A DNA stretch of 64,000 nucleotides, taken from the NCBI GenBank assembly GCA_950295325.1, contig OX485803.1, positions 18,662,001-18,726,000 on the forward strand. Direction: 5' to 3'. The notes beneath the pieces are model-generated. The model was not told where the DNA came from and did no database searches. It saw only the letters and a list, made by a program, of their open reading frames with translations. Origin of the DNA: Polytrichum commune (lineage: Eukaryota; Streptophyta; Polytrichopsida; Polytrichales; Polytrichaceae). The translations under genes were made by a program, and so were the position numbers. Below are positions 25,153-36,608 of the stretch, one piece after another; within the stretch, counting starts at the first letter, position 1, and the number at the start of each line of letters is the position of its first letter.

Positions 25153-25779
25153 CATACCATAGCACCATGGTTGGTTTGTGCAAAAATTATTCCCCCCCAA
25201 AAAAACCCATAAAAAACGGAAATTATGAGCCCAATCAAACGAATAAGTGAAATATTATACATGACACTACCGACCGAACCTGCTTCAACGCTTTACGGCT
25301 CGCAACAACGCTCCCGATCCGACCCGCTTCAATGCTGACAACTTGACCTGCTTCAATGTGGCAACAATGCTCCTGTCCTTGAATGGCTTTGGGAAAACGA
25401 CTACCAAACTAATCACTATATTAATTGGAGACTTTTTCATGATTCGGAGACTAATCAAGGACTTCAAGTCCGATATCGTGTCTAGTGCATGTTTTGATTA
25501 TGATATAGATACTTACTATATTTAGAAATATATATACTCCTCATGGATGAATTTGTAGAAAGTTCATTACCAATTTTCTCCACGTTCACAATATTGCATC
25601 CCAAACTATGAGTAAAGTTTATTTTGAGACTTTCCAAAGTCTCCAATTAACGAATATAGTGATACTATTAGGAGAGAAACCAAATTTCAAATTTTATATT
25701 TCTAGGTACACAAACCCTTTTTTTTAATAAATAAACATTCATTTCGAGGTGCACAAACGGGCTATGGTGCTATGGTAGT
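25153..25779. mobile_element. TIR element, family T2 (about 620 bp)
   Basis: The ends are inverted copies: TACCATAGCACCAT on the left at 25155, and its exact complement ATGGTGCTATGGTA on the right ending at 25777. The similarity continues inward for about 30 bp (GGTTTGTGCA against TGCACAAAC). If the outer TA is a target duplication, the element would be of the TA-inserting (Tc1/mariner-like) kind. A second inverted pair lies inside (around 25403-25440 and 25635-25672, core AATTGGAGACTTT). There is no transposase ORF, so it is non-autonomous. Confidence 0.65.
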
Positions 25780-27240
25780 ACTACCTCCAATAATAATTCC
25801 ACTAGTTGAACTCATTTGAGCATTGTCCCGAAGCAAATCTAAATGACACCTTTATCGAGGTTCATGCATTACTCCCAAACTCCTCCTACCCCCACCTCGT
25901 TAACAAACTTAAGAGTTGTAGGAGTTCCATTTCAAGGCACACGTCTATAGTGTGTAGTAGACCGTTGACAAACCACTCATCAAATGACTCCAAGAATGTG
26001 CTTTGTCCATACGCCATGCACCAAATGCCATCCTCGATTCAATCCAACTTCCTATTGGGCACGACGTTGAGGCATTTCTCACACATGGAGCCAAAACCAA
26101 TGTTGGATCCATAGGCCTCTTCCCATTCTCCCACTAGGTTCCCTTATAATCAATTTCAAAGTCAAGGTCTTAAAGTCTTAGGTGTGTGGACTCTTCTAGG
26201 AAGTTGGCATCCTATAAGTTTGGCATCTCCACTTAGATTGTAAGATTTGAAATAACATTGTATGTGATTTGCATAAACTACCTAGATGCGACATTTCCCA
26301 GTTCGATTCAACAAATCAATTTTGTGTGTAGAGTTGCTAGCTAGGACCCACATGAGGCCCACACACGTGCATTAATAGATTGTGCACTTCTTGTGCATGG
26401 CCTTTGGAATCAACATGGGATCCATAAACTGCTATTTTGCATTCTCAACTAGGCTCCCCAAAATCATTTTTAAGAATTGTAGTCTAGACTCTAAACGCCC
26501 ACCTCAGGTAGATTGATGCTAAACCCAACACCCCATTCGAAACTAACACATTAAATCTTGCACAATAAATACATATCGATTATGAGAGTGTCCGTTACAT
26601 GAACATCATGCTCCCATGTTGGTTTTGTGTCTACTGATAAAACTTTGAGCTCTTGTAACTTGGTCCCATAAGTAGCATCAAAGTCCTCAAATTAGTTTAG
26701 AGGAACCCACATGAGATAAATTATTCATAAATCTACGGGGGTTGAGTTTTCCCTAGATCCCTTTTGCGTGCGTAATGTTGGTGGGGGGCCAACACAAAAG
26801 CTTGTGTGTTTCTTAGCCTTGGCCTTATACTTTTGCATACAAAATTCAAAAAAGTTATACTTTGATGTTGTGTTGAAATCCATGTCAATTCAAAACAACA
26901 ATCACCTAATTATCAATAAGAAATAATACAAATTTGAATCGACAATTTGGCTTCGTTGACATATTCTACACTGATATGTACACTTGGATTGCATATGTGA
27001 ACATGTTGCATGTTTACTCATGACGAACATTACCTTGGATGAAGTTCGATTCAAATAAACTTATAACTTTGTTTATTCATCCATGCAACATACAATGTGC
27101 AAAGAAAATCAATGTATTTTTGTTACTATGGCAATACATAATCAAAATAGTGTGGAATGTCCACAAATTTACGTGGGGCACCCTAACAACTCGCAACTTC
27201 CGAGGGCGAGGTTGAAAAGCATCTTCCATTTTTGGGCACA
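25780..27240. other. Gene-free interval
   Basis: The longest frame (25806-26114, +) encodes about 100 residues with no family resemblance and ordinary composition. I see no RNA gene or repeat structure beyond short A/T tracts. Confidence 0.5.
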
Positions 27241-27263
27241 TTAATTTAAGGGTGTCAGGTTGA

Positions 27264-27518
27264 TGACGTGGAAAGGAGGCAAACATACCGAAACCCCAGC
27301 TTGGCACTGCCACGTGCACAGAACGACAAGTGGCGTGGCGCTCCCTCGGGAGGTCGACCAGGTCAACACGCCCGACCTCCCCGCAACGTGTCACCGCGGG
27401 AGGCGCCGCCAGCTCATCGGGGCGATCCTAACCGTTCGATCTTCCTCGTGAGCAGAGTTTCGCTAAAGACAGGCCATAACTGGCCCGGTTGAGTGGGCCG
27501 GGTCGGAGCATGACGTGG
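27264..27518 (+). promoter_or_regulatory. Cluster of ABRE/G-box-like sites upstream of the ERD7-like gene
   Basis: Three ACGT-core elements occur within 255 bp: TGACGTGG at 27264-27271, a G-box CACGTG at 27311-27316 (in GCCACGTGCA), and TGACGTGG at 27511-27518. ACGT elements bind bZIP factors and, in pairs, confer ABA and dehydration responses in plants. The surrounding 300 bp is G/C-rich, unlike the flanks. ERD7 in Arabidopsis was found as an early dehydration-responsive gene, so the context fits, but the distance to the ATG (about 2.1 kb) requires a spliced leader. Confidence 0.5.
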
Positions 27519-27548
27519 TCGGTTTACATTGGGGGGAACCCGGGTGGT

Positions 27549-28580
27549 GACACTCTGGCCCGGGGAAATGACGGGTGGCCCGGGGAACACAGACAACTCC
27601 TCCGCTTCTGTATCGGAGGTTCCAAATTCCAATCTGAAGCAACGGAAGCTTGGGCGATTGGGATTGTTGAGGTGGTGTCAGAGTTCATTAGATTTTTGAG
27701 CTTCCGCTACAAAGGCTGACTCATCATCTTTCGTCATCCCAATCTCATCGACCAGTTTTGGAAGTAGACAGCAAGCGACAGAATTATTCGGTTGCCATCA
27801 TCAACAACAACGAATCGGGTATTTCTTTACCACCTTTGGGATTTGGAAAGATGCTGTCACATATTCTGTGTTTGGTTGCTGTGATCACATTGCAGGAGAA
27901 GAATAATAATAGTAGGGAAGATTTGATATCCAAGTCACTGGGGATTAGTAGACCGCGAATTTCACCGACCCTCGTATGTTGGATTGTTGGATTGGGTGTG
28001 GAAACCTCCTACTTAAGCGGCGTTCTTTGCCATTCTTCAGAGTGAGGCTCGTTGCAGAAATCATCAAGAGTTCTTTCGCCGGTGCTTTTTATTTTATGTT
28101 TCTAATCATTTAAAATTGAATACCTGCGAGGGTGACACGAGGTTGGTAGCACTCTAAGATCAGGTGTGTGAATTCTTCGTTCGTGGTGGTTGTGTGATCT
28201 TGTGGAGGTTATGGGTTCTGTCGGCTTCATAATTTGCGAGTAGGAATTGAGGATTTGGTTTTTGTTAGGTCGACTTGAATGAATGGTGGGTTTTAGAACT
28301 ATGCCAGCTCATCGTCTTCATTTCACTAGAATTGGTAAGGGGGATGGCAGAAAGGGGATTCTAGGAAAGTGTAGTGTGTGGAACTTTGAGCATTTATGAA
28401 GACACCATATGAAGGAAAAGATTAGGGTGTCGGTGATTTTATTTTCTTCGTTTGTGTGGAAAAGTGTGGTACGAGGTTCGTGTACGAGGATGGTGGCTTT
28501 CTGAGCTAAATTTGGTTGTGGAAATCCTTTCTACACGGATTTTCAAACTTCTGTAGTGTAATGTCTTGAATTTAGTTGAT
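27549..28580 (+). repeat. Duplicated 1-kb block, copy 1 (upstream of the ERD7-like gene)
   Basis: Starting at GACACTCTGGCCCGGGG, the block is closely similar over its first 400 bp and more loosely to its end to 37941-38932, in the same orientation. Shared words include CTCCGCTTCTGTATCGGAGG, GACCAGTTTTGGAAGTAGAC and GGTTGCCATCATCAACAACA. A candidate donor (AATCGG|GTATTTC) follows the CAACAACAA stretch in both copies, so the block may hold a promoter plus a non-coding first exon. It has no conserved ORF. Confidence 0.85.
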
Positions 28581-28960
28581 TGCGAGTAGGAAGTGCGCAT
28601 CCATTTTGTTGTGGTTGAGCACAATTTTACAAATGAAATCTTGGATGCCGTCAAATTCCTTTGTTACAAGGATTGTTGGAATAGGCTCGGTTTTACCTGG
28701 ACTTTGCACCATGTGGCATTTGAAAATGCGATGGCAGCGAGCTTGATATTGGTTTATTACCAAAACCTGCTGAGTTAACCTCTGCTTTCTTGTGATCAAA
28801 GTGACAAATATCACTCTGTGCTCCCCTGAATTCCCACCAAATTTCAGGGAGGGCTTTTCGTAAGTTGGTGTGAGAGTATTGATTTTTGTAGAGGTCACCT
28901 ACCTTCTTCGACTGCTTGCAAATAGTGCTCTCCGAAATGATGTTGATTTTTCCCTGTCTT

Positions 28961-29543
28961 GATTGTATACGAGGGGTACAATATCTCCTGAAACTGATGA
29001 CATTGTCATGGCTTGACCACTGCGTCCGATAATGGACATGTGTTGCCCTATCATCCATCAGCTGTAGCAGGCACTAGCAGGCACTAGTAGGCACCCAATA
29101 TCTGCCTTGTTACTACCCCAACTTGGTAGGTTGGGCACCTATAGCCCATGTGCAAGGCTTGTTGCATCCACTACCTGATTTGTAGTGGTAAGTGATATTG
29201 TTGACTATGTCTATCCTTGGATGGATACAAGGAGGCACATTATCATCTATAATTGATGACCTTGTCATGGCTTGACCAATATGTTTGATAATGGACACTT
29301 ATTGCCTGCTATCGTCTAAAGTAGGCACCCAATACTTACCTCGTCACTTTGCAACTTGGTAGGTTGGGTGCTTATTTTAGCTCTTGACATGATTTGTTGG
29401 GCATGTCATTCTTGATTGGATACGAGGAGGCACATTATCATTTGTATTTGATGACCTTGTCATGGCTTGACTAATACATATGGTAATGGACATACATGTC
29501 GCCTTGTCATCGGCTGTAGTAGGCACCACCTACCACACCGCTC
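28961..29543 (+). repeat. Degenerate tandem array, units 1-3
   Basis: Units begin near 28961, 29213 and 29411 with TTGATTGGATACGAGG-like words. They continue with CTTGTCATGGCTTGAC, GATAATGGACA, GTAGTAGGCACC and AACTTGGTAGGTTGGG. The period is about 195-250 bp. Two more units lie beyond the first coding exon of the ERD7-like gene (30434-30840). Confidence 0.75.
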
Positions 29544-29623
29544 CATACATGTGTTGAGAATTCCATGTTGCTAAGATCTGTTTTTCCTGGTGCAGAGTAT
29601 TATATACAGGAAGTTGATCAACA

Positions 29624-32600
29624 ATGCAGTGGATCAAGAAAAAGTTTGGGGGTGATGGCGACAACAAATCGGCTCCGTTTATAGTAGGCTCTCACACATG
29701 GCTTGGCAGCACAACTGATCACAAAGGTGAGAAGGCATCACAAGTTGTGTATGAGCCACCAGTTGAAGAAACTGAGCAACATGGAGATTCAGAAGACTCA
29801 AAATCTATGGCGCGCTCACAATCCATGACTCCCCCAAGTGGTTCTTCGTCCACCGATATGTCAAGGTCCAAAACCTTGGAATCTGCCTTCAAAAATGGTG
29901 ATTCCAAGGGTAATAAAAAGCAACAGCAGCAGCCGTCTGCGATGTACCCGAAAGTTTATGAAGGGAAGTCAATGGAGGAGCTTGCAAAGGAAGAAGGAAG
30001 TGAAGAAGATGATGGAGATGATAGTCCAGTTGAGGCAAGAGAAGAGTGTCTGGTGACAGTGCCAAATGCAATGGTGCATTTGATTGATGATCAGCAGAGT
30101 CCTCATTTGGCAACTGGCCATTTCTCCATTGTGCGCATCACCCAAAGGGGGAGGGGAAAAGGAAAAGGAAGCAAGAATTGGAATGGGATTGTGGTTCTTG
30201 TGCGAGTGGGAGAGAATCTGCATTGGCCTTTGATGAAGGATGAGGCCACTGTGAAGTTGGACCCCACTCATTATTTTTTCACTCTTCCTGTGCCATCATC
30301 TGTGGAGGAACAGAGCGGTGATAGCAATTCAGAGGTAATCTTCTTCATCATCAAGCTTTTGGTCTCGCTGATTGATTACTTGAGGATTTTATTGTAGGGG
30401 TCAAGCCAAGCAACGTGGCTGGTGTGTCTATTCTTGATTGGATACGAGGAGATACATTATGGCATTGTCATGGCCTGGCTACTATGTTCAAAATGGACAT
30501 GTGTCACCCTGCTAGGCACCTAGTATCTAACTCACCCGTTATTTTAGCTTGGGAGCTTAGGCGCCTACTACAACCTGTGGCAAGGCTCTTGGTATACATT
30601 ACCTAGTTCGTAGTGGTCAAGCAAGTCAATGTTGTTCACATTTTTATTCTCCATTGGATATGATGAGGCACATTATCACATGTAATTGGTGATACTGTTA
30701 TGTCTTCACCGCTACGTTCGTTAATGGACACAAGTCGAGCTGTAGTATGCACACAGTACCTACTGAGCCACTTACGCAGCTTGATAGGTTGGGCGCCTAC
30801 TATAGCCCTTGGCAAGGCTCGTTGCTTCTGTTACCTAATTCACAATTTAAGAGGTCCAAAGGCTCCTTGCTTTAGCTCTCCTCCACCATTTTGCTGGTGT
30901 CTGGTGTCTGTAAGGTCTGTTTTTGGGGCAGCACTGATACACGTGTACCATTGTAGATTTGGGATTCGTAATTCCCTCTGCTCTTGCATCAAGTAGTGTG
31001 CGCAGTATATAATCACTCTTCTTTAAGTACATCTGAGTGGCATATGCAAGGTTTGTGGATTGGACTATGTGCTCAAAATGTATCAGCCATTCTAGGTTCA
31101 ACAATGGCCACAATTGGGAGGGCCTGTGTGATCACATTAAGAAAAAGATAATAATTCTCTTGACCTCCTATAACTTTTGCATCTCATGTGTGATACTGAA
31201 ATCCGGAATGACAATCTGCACGATTCATTGCAATTGCGAAATGGGTGAGGCAGTTCCTGTTCCGGTCCCAAGGGCCAACTTGTTGGAGTCAGAAATGCTA
31301 ACATTAGGGCCACAGACCTTAATTGTCAAATGATTTGGTTTCTGATTTTCAGACTTCTCTGCTTTGGGTTGGGTCTGTTTGTTGCAGGAGAAGACAAGCA
31401 CTGATAACATTGAAACCCTTAATTATGGAGTGACGTTCTCGGATATAAAGAATTATGAGAAGGAGCTGAAGGATGTGGACCATTATCTGGAACTGTACAG
31501 TTCCTTCTCATCACCGACTCTTCTACATGGTGATGAGAAGAAAGAAGAGTTTATTGAGCAGGGAAAGCAGATGACAGCAGCAGATGGCAAACGCAAAGGC
31601 TCCAAGGAACAACCTGCAGCTGATAAATATGGTGGCATAGTGGTCCCACCGGAGGTAGTCACAAGTGATGGCAAACAGGTATGATGCTGAAGCTTCAGAA
31701 GTACATGATGTAGTTCGTGACAAGAGGATTGGATGGTACATACATTTTGCGTTGAATTCTTGTACTTCAGCTGAAAATTGAATGATTGATGAGAGCAAGA
31801 ATATAGGATTTTAAAGCTGAGTCAGTGCACCCGATTATAGAGTGATGCTTACTATCGCACAATTTAACTGACGCAGGTCGCTGTTACAGAAGAGAATCAG
31901 TCTGAATTTTGGACAACCATGGCACCCAATGTGGATGATTATGGGTCATATGCAGCCAGGGCTATTGCAATTGGGTCTGGGCATGTCATAAAGAGTATAT
32001 TTTGGGTCCGGGATTCCACTGTCAAACAGCTTGAGGGTGGAACTATCTACCTGACGAGCAAGATTAATCCCTCAAACAAGCCAAGCAACATCAGCCCCCG
32101 AACACTCCGTAACCTGAGAAGGTCAGATTTTTATAACCACTTGTTGGTAGGTACTCAGCATTTTGCTCAGGGACAAGGGTGGGATGTACTCCTCACAATA
32201 TTCTGTATGCTTCATTCTAAACAGTCCGGGAGAGTCCTCTTGGACTTAATTGCTTACAACTAAGCTGCTGATGACCTGGCAAAACAAAATGTGAGTTCTG
32301 TTAAAAGAGAATCTATGGAGTGCATTCTGGGTGGTGACATTAAACATCCTTAGTATTGGCTGGTGACCCTTGAAATTGAGAAGGCGGTAGAGTGATAGTA
32401 TCTTTGTTGGTGTCTTATGCATTGCAACTTCCCTAGAGCTTTCCCTCGAAGTTGAGCTGCCAAGTACAAGATGATAGTAGTAAGTCATTGTGTATACCTG
32501 TTAAATTCCATCAAATTACTCCAATAACCAACAAGGCAGCTAAGAATTTGATTGTCAACGTACGTTCACTGCCTCCTAAATATGTTGGAGCATCTTCAGT

Positions 32601-33676
32601 TCATAAGATTCTCTTTGGCCTTTCTTACCTCTTCCATTTATTTCATGACTCACGAATGCAAAACATTGTGTGTTGTGTTTTCAGGGTGCGAAATATGTCG
32701 CGAGCAACCGAGAATGTAGCCAGAGGTGTACTGTCAGGAATTGTAATGACAGCAGGTTTCTTTTCAGGCGCAATTATCAAGTCTTCAATGGGAAAGAAGG
32801 TCTTCAAGTTGATGCCTGGGGAGGTGGCTCTGGTTTCTCTTGATGCTTTTGGTAAAGCCTCCATAACCAGTAATTTCTTCTTAAATTTGGAACTCATGTC
32901 AGATTTGATAGAATAACGTTCAATTTCTCAGGCTATGCATAACAGCTCTGCTGTAGCTAAATCCTAGATAGACTGAATTGCTAGTAATTTTTAAGCTTAC
33001 TTCCTGGGATATCAATATCACACTTGGACCTGACCAACTTTTAAAAACAAAACTACAGGATCACATACACAGAATCAGCTACTGGTTGCTCGTATATATC
33101 TCAGTGTTTCTACTTGTACTTTAGCTTCAAGAGAGTTTGTTAATTGTTGTTGGCTGGTGCAGGTAAATTGTTTGATGCTCTGGAGAAAGCAACAACAGAT
33201 GTCCTAGGATCTACCTCTCTCATGACCCAAAATGTCATCTCTCACAAGTATGGTGCTTCTTTTCAACAGTGCAGTAATTGATGCTTTCGTACAAATATTT
33301 GAATGGAATGTATATTCAATTATACTTAGATTCCTATAAGTTTGCGCATCAAAGCAATCCTTTTTTCAAAGTTGTTCAAAGCAAGGGGTTTCATCCAGGA
33401 AAAAGACAGTAAAGGCATAACAATCACTAGGATTTTATTATATGGATTCTCCATGTTGTTCTTGCTTAAACTTGTCAATCGTTTTCCCTTGTGATCAGAT
33501 TTGGAGAGTCGGCAGGGCAGGTGACACAGGAGACGCTGGCCACTGCGGGGCATGTTGTGGCAACAGCCTGGACTATCTCCAAGCTACGAAAAGCCTTAAA
33601 TCCCAAGGACGGCGTGAAGCCCACTAAAACCAGCATGGTGACAGGGTTTGCTAAAAATGTCATCAAGGGTAAATAA
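29624..33676 (+). CDS. ERD7-like senescence/dehydration-associated protein
   Basis: Six coding exons, 29624-30334, 31388-31678, 31877-32121, 32685-32851, 33163-33247 and 33499-33676, join in phase to give 558 residues. The N-terminal 140 residues are low-complexity (Ser-rich, a QQQQ run, an acidic EEDDGDD patch). Residues about 140-230 hold the conserved ERD7 N-domain (VHLIDDQQSPHLATGHFSIV; HYFFTLPVP). From about residue 345 the plant senescence domain (spartin-related) follows: YAARAIAIGSGHVIKSIFWV, NVARGVLSGIVMTAGFFSG, LMPGEVALVSLDAF, TLATAGHVVATAW. Family members associate with membranes and lipid droplets under stress. A CAG acceptor at 29593-29595 shows that the leader is spliced. The protein could end differently if GGTAAATAA is itself a donor. 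Confidence 0.92.
30434..30840 (+). repeat. Degenerate tandem array, units 4-5 (in ERD7-like intron 1)
   Basis: Two further units of the array seen at 28961-29543 occur here. The first starts TTGATTGGATACGAGGAG at 30434 and the second has TTGGATATGATGAGGCAC near 30654. Both carry the AATGGACA, GCACC and GGTTGGGCGCC words in order. The coding exon 29624-30334 thus sits between two parts of the same array. Confidence 0.7.
31020..31330 (+). repeat. Dispersed repeat family R2, copy in ERD7-like intron 1
   Basis: The words GATTGGACTATGTGCTCAAA, AATGACAATCTGCACGATT and TAGGGCCACAGACCTTA recur in the same order at 43515-43810 (GATTGGACTAAGTGCTCAAA, ATGACAATCTTCATGATT, TAGGACCACATACCTTA). The copies are old and diverged. 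Confidence 0.5.
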
Positions 33677-35538
33677 ACATTATATTGTTCACATGATTAG
33701 GTTGGGCCCTACGCGGCCGTGTGTACTTATAGGTAGATCAGGGTTCAAGGGGGCATAGATAGAAAGTGGTCACTTTTGACCCCCGCTGGATGTGAAGCAA
33801 TAATATACGGTAGGTTTACATCATCTTGACCTTGTAAACATTCCAAACATTGATATTGTACTCTTTCTAAAGAAACATGAAACATTTCCATGATGTCAAA
33901 TTTTGCAACTGGACTTTAGGGCTTGTAGTAGCTTTAACTTTAAACTTTAAACTCCACCACATAAACTTTAACTCCGTTCGCCTAAAAAATACAGACTCTC
34001 ATCCATGAGAGCATTACATGACCCTAATGAACAGTTTAATGGACGTGATTGATTATGGATGCCTTGACCTTAGTGCGCATTCTAGGGCATTTGTAGAGTT
34101 TTAAAAAATAAAATAAAATCACATGTAAACACATGCTTGTCAACATAACATTACTCAACCCTATGGTTGAGATCCATTTCTATATTTAGCAACTGATAGG
34201 GAAGTTTATCTTTATGGGAAGAAACTGACACTGATATGAATAGCATGAATATTGTGAATAGTGCTAGTACTCTCAATGAACAATGCTACTATGAATAGTA
34301 ATTTTAGTGAATACTGCTTGGAATGAACTATGATTCCTAGATCTTCTGATGCCACTAATTTCATAGCATATAGAAATTTAGTATTGCCATCACTAGTTTC
34401 CCCCACACACTGTTAGCATGCCCTCAGTAAATGGGATTACTAGCATAGTTTTTTTCTCAGACCATCCCTTGAACACATGCTCTTGCTATGGATTGTAAAT
34501 TGCAGTCTTGGATTTGGAATGCAACATTGCATCCTAACCCACCCCCCCTCCCCCCCCAACTTAGTCCGCTAGCAACAATACTCTTAAGAATGCTCAAACA
34601 CTATACATGGAATATTCTTCATTGGGTTCTAAGGCATATTGGAATACTTTGATGGAGTGCATGACATGGATAGCAATTGAATAATTATGCAACTCACCTT
34701 GTGCACACTATTGATCCTCTTATTTTGATTTGGTTGGTGATATTGGGCACATTTGAGGCAGGCTCTTCAAAAACTCGATCCAAACAAGTGGTTTCAACTT
34801 TTACAACATGGTTCTCATTATTTTCTCAGCTACTACAAATGTTGCTAAATTGAGAAGCTTGAAAAATGGCTTCAGTACTTGAGTGCCACAGGCAACACGA
34901 TAGGATACTCCCTCACTGTAGAATGAGCAATTAAACAGTCAGGAAAATGTCCTTTTCAGAACTTCACAAATGTGAACCCGCAATGCCAAAACCATTCAAA
35001 CAGACCCAACTTAGTATGACTTACTATATAACATTAAGAAGAAAATTTATGAAAAGAAGTGGTCAGGAAATCCATATCATCTATACTAGTTTGATGATAC
35101 CCAGAAACAAATACCATCACAACTCAAAACCCAAGAATCCCAGCTACTCAATACAGTAAAGTGAATACCATCAACTCATTAAGGCTCCAACGAGCACAAC
35201 AATTATTCTAGATCTCTCCAAGCCCCTCTTGACACTATGCTTGAGTGGTAATGAGAAACAAGTAGAGAAGTTGAAAGCTCTGCTAAACAGAGAATAAGAA
35301 TTGGGCCGAGTCCCAGCCTGACCCGACCCATAATTTTGACCCCAGAATCTGCTAACTGGGACACTAAACCAAAATCTGGATGGTTTGTACCTTAGCAGAT
35401 AGGTATTTATCAATCACCTTGTTGAAAAAAATCCAATCTGTTCTAATTACACCCTAGATCATGTGAATGGCAACCCAATGCATTGACTGTATCCCACTGA
35501 ACATGAAGTGCACAAGTTGATATTCCAGTGTACTTGAG
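33677..35538. other. 3' flank of the ERD7-like gene, gene-free
   Basis: After the stop at 33676 there is only A/T-rich DNA with short ORFs and a C-rich patch near 34540-34557. No product or RNA gene is recognised. Confidence 0.5.
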
Positions 35539-36215
35539 GATTGCAAGTATTCAAGATGAAAGTGTCACTTGAAGTGTTCCAAAATATTCTTTACAATTCC
35601 TTCCATGTGATACTCCTCCACCTCTCAAGTGTGGCATTGACATTCTACTATGAATTTGTGACATGGAGTACAGAATGAAAGAGAATATATCCACAAGACA
35701 CTAAAGCACAAATTTGGTGACATATCTTACTAATGCTTCCTCACACAATTGCAAATCATTTGCGGGATTGATTATGTTGCACTCTCCACTCCTTCCAGTG
35801 CCTGCACAACCACAAGGACACCTTGATGACATTAGTACTGCTACACCACCGAGGAAAACATCCAATTCTTCCAGATTATGTCGCATATGTGATTGCAAGC
35901 ATTTTCTACAAATTCCTTCCATATGATACTCTCCTACCTCACAAGGATTGCGGTGACATATCCACCATGAATTTGTGACATAGAGTGAAGATTGAAAGAA
36001 AATATAACTACAAGATACAACAGATTGCAGATGCAACAAAATTTGTATACTCAGATTTGCCACAGAGCTCTAGTTTGTTGAAAATTATCTTCCAGATTAT
36101 ATTGTATCTATCATTGCCAGCATTTGAGCTTGAGAGACCTACTGATGCACCATGGAGGAAAACATTCATTCTTCCAGATTACATTGCATCTAAGGTTGAC
36201 GTGCTTAATTCCAAC
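35539..36215 (+). repeat. Two-copy tandem duplication, 352-bp period
   Basis: Copy 1 (35539-35890) and copy 2 (35891-36215) share GATTGCAAG, AATTCCTTCCAT, TGAATTTGTGACAT and, near the end, GAGGAAAACAT and TTCTTCCAGATTA in the same order. The copies have diverged by substitutions and a short deletion. No coding content is evident. Confidence 0.7.
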
Positions 36216-36229
36216 GTAACATTAATTTA

Positions 36230-36520
36230 GACACCTATATTTGAGATCTAGAAATGAACACCAAGAAGATGTGTTAAAAAGAGATTGAAGTACATGCTCA
36301 AAACATGCTAACTACTGGCTCAGTTAAAAATATAAGTGGGGGGATCTATATGACCACTTAATGAGCACGACAATCTTCAATTTTATAATGAATAAAATAA
36401 TCACATGAGCTCCGGAAATAATAAGGCAAATGGCTACAGGCACGATTTGGTTTTGCTAATCATTTCCAACTAATTGTGTGTTTCATATATCTCACTAGAA
36501 GTGGGTGCAGGGAGAAAAGT
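36230..36520. repeat. Duplicated segment downstream of COMMD-like exon B
   Basis: The words CCTATATTTGAG, GTACATGCTCAAAACATG, AATGGCTACAGGCACGATT and AGAAGTGGGTGCAGGGA match, in order, 36979-37225 on the other side of the exon at 36609-36809. The same family is seen more weakly at 43515 and 31020. Confidence 0.6.
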
Positions 36521-36608
36521 ATTCGAATTAGGCACATCTACCTTACGATTGCAATCATTTGCATCATCAGGAATGATAAATCATAAGGAACTTAAGAAAA
36601 TTGGGCAC

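Noticed and set aside
28961-29543. CRISPR-like spaced repeats
   Set aside because: The units are about 200 bp, degenerate and without constant short repeats or unique spacers, and the genome is eukaryotic. It is a tandem array.
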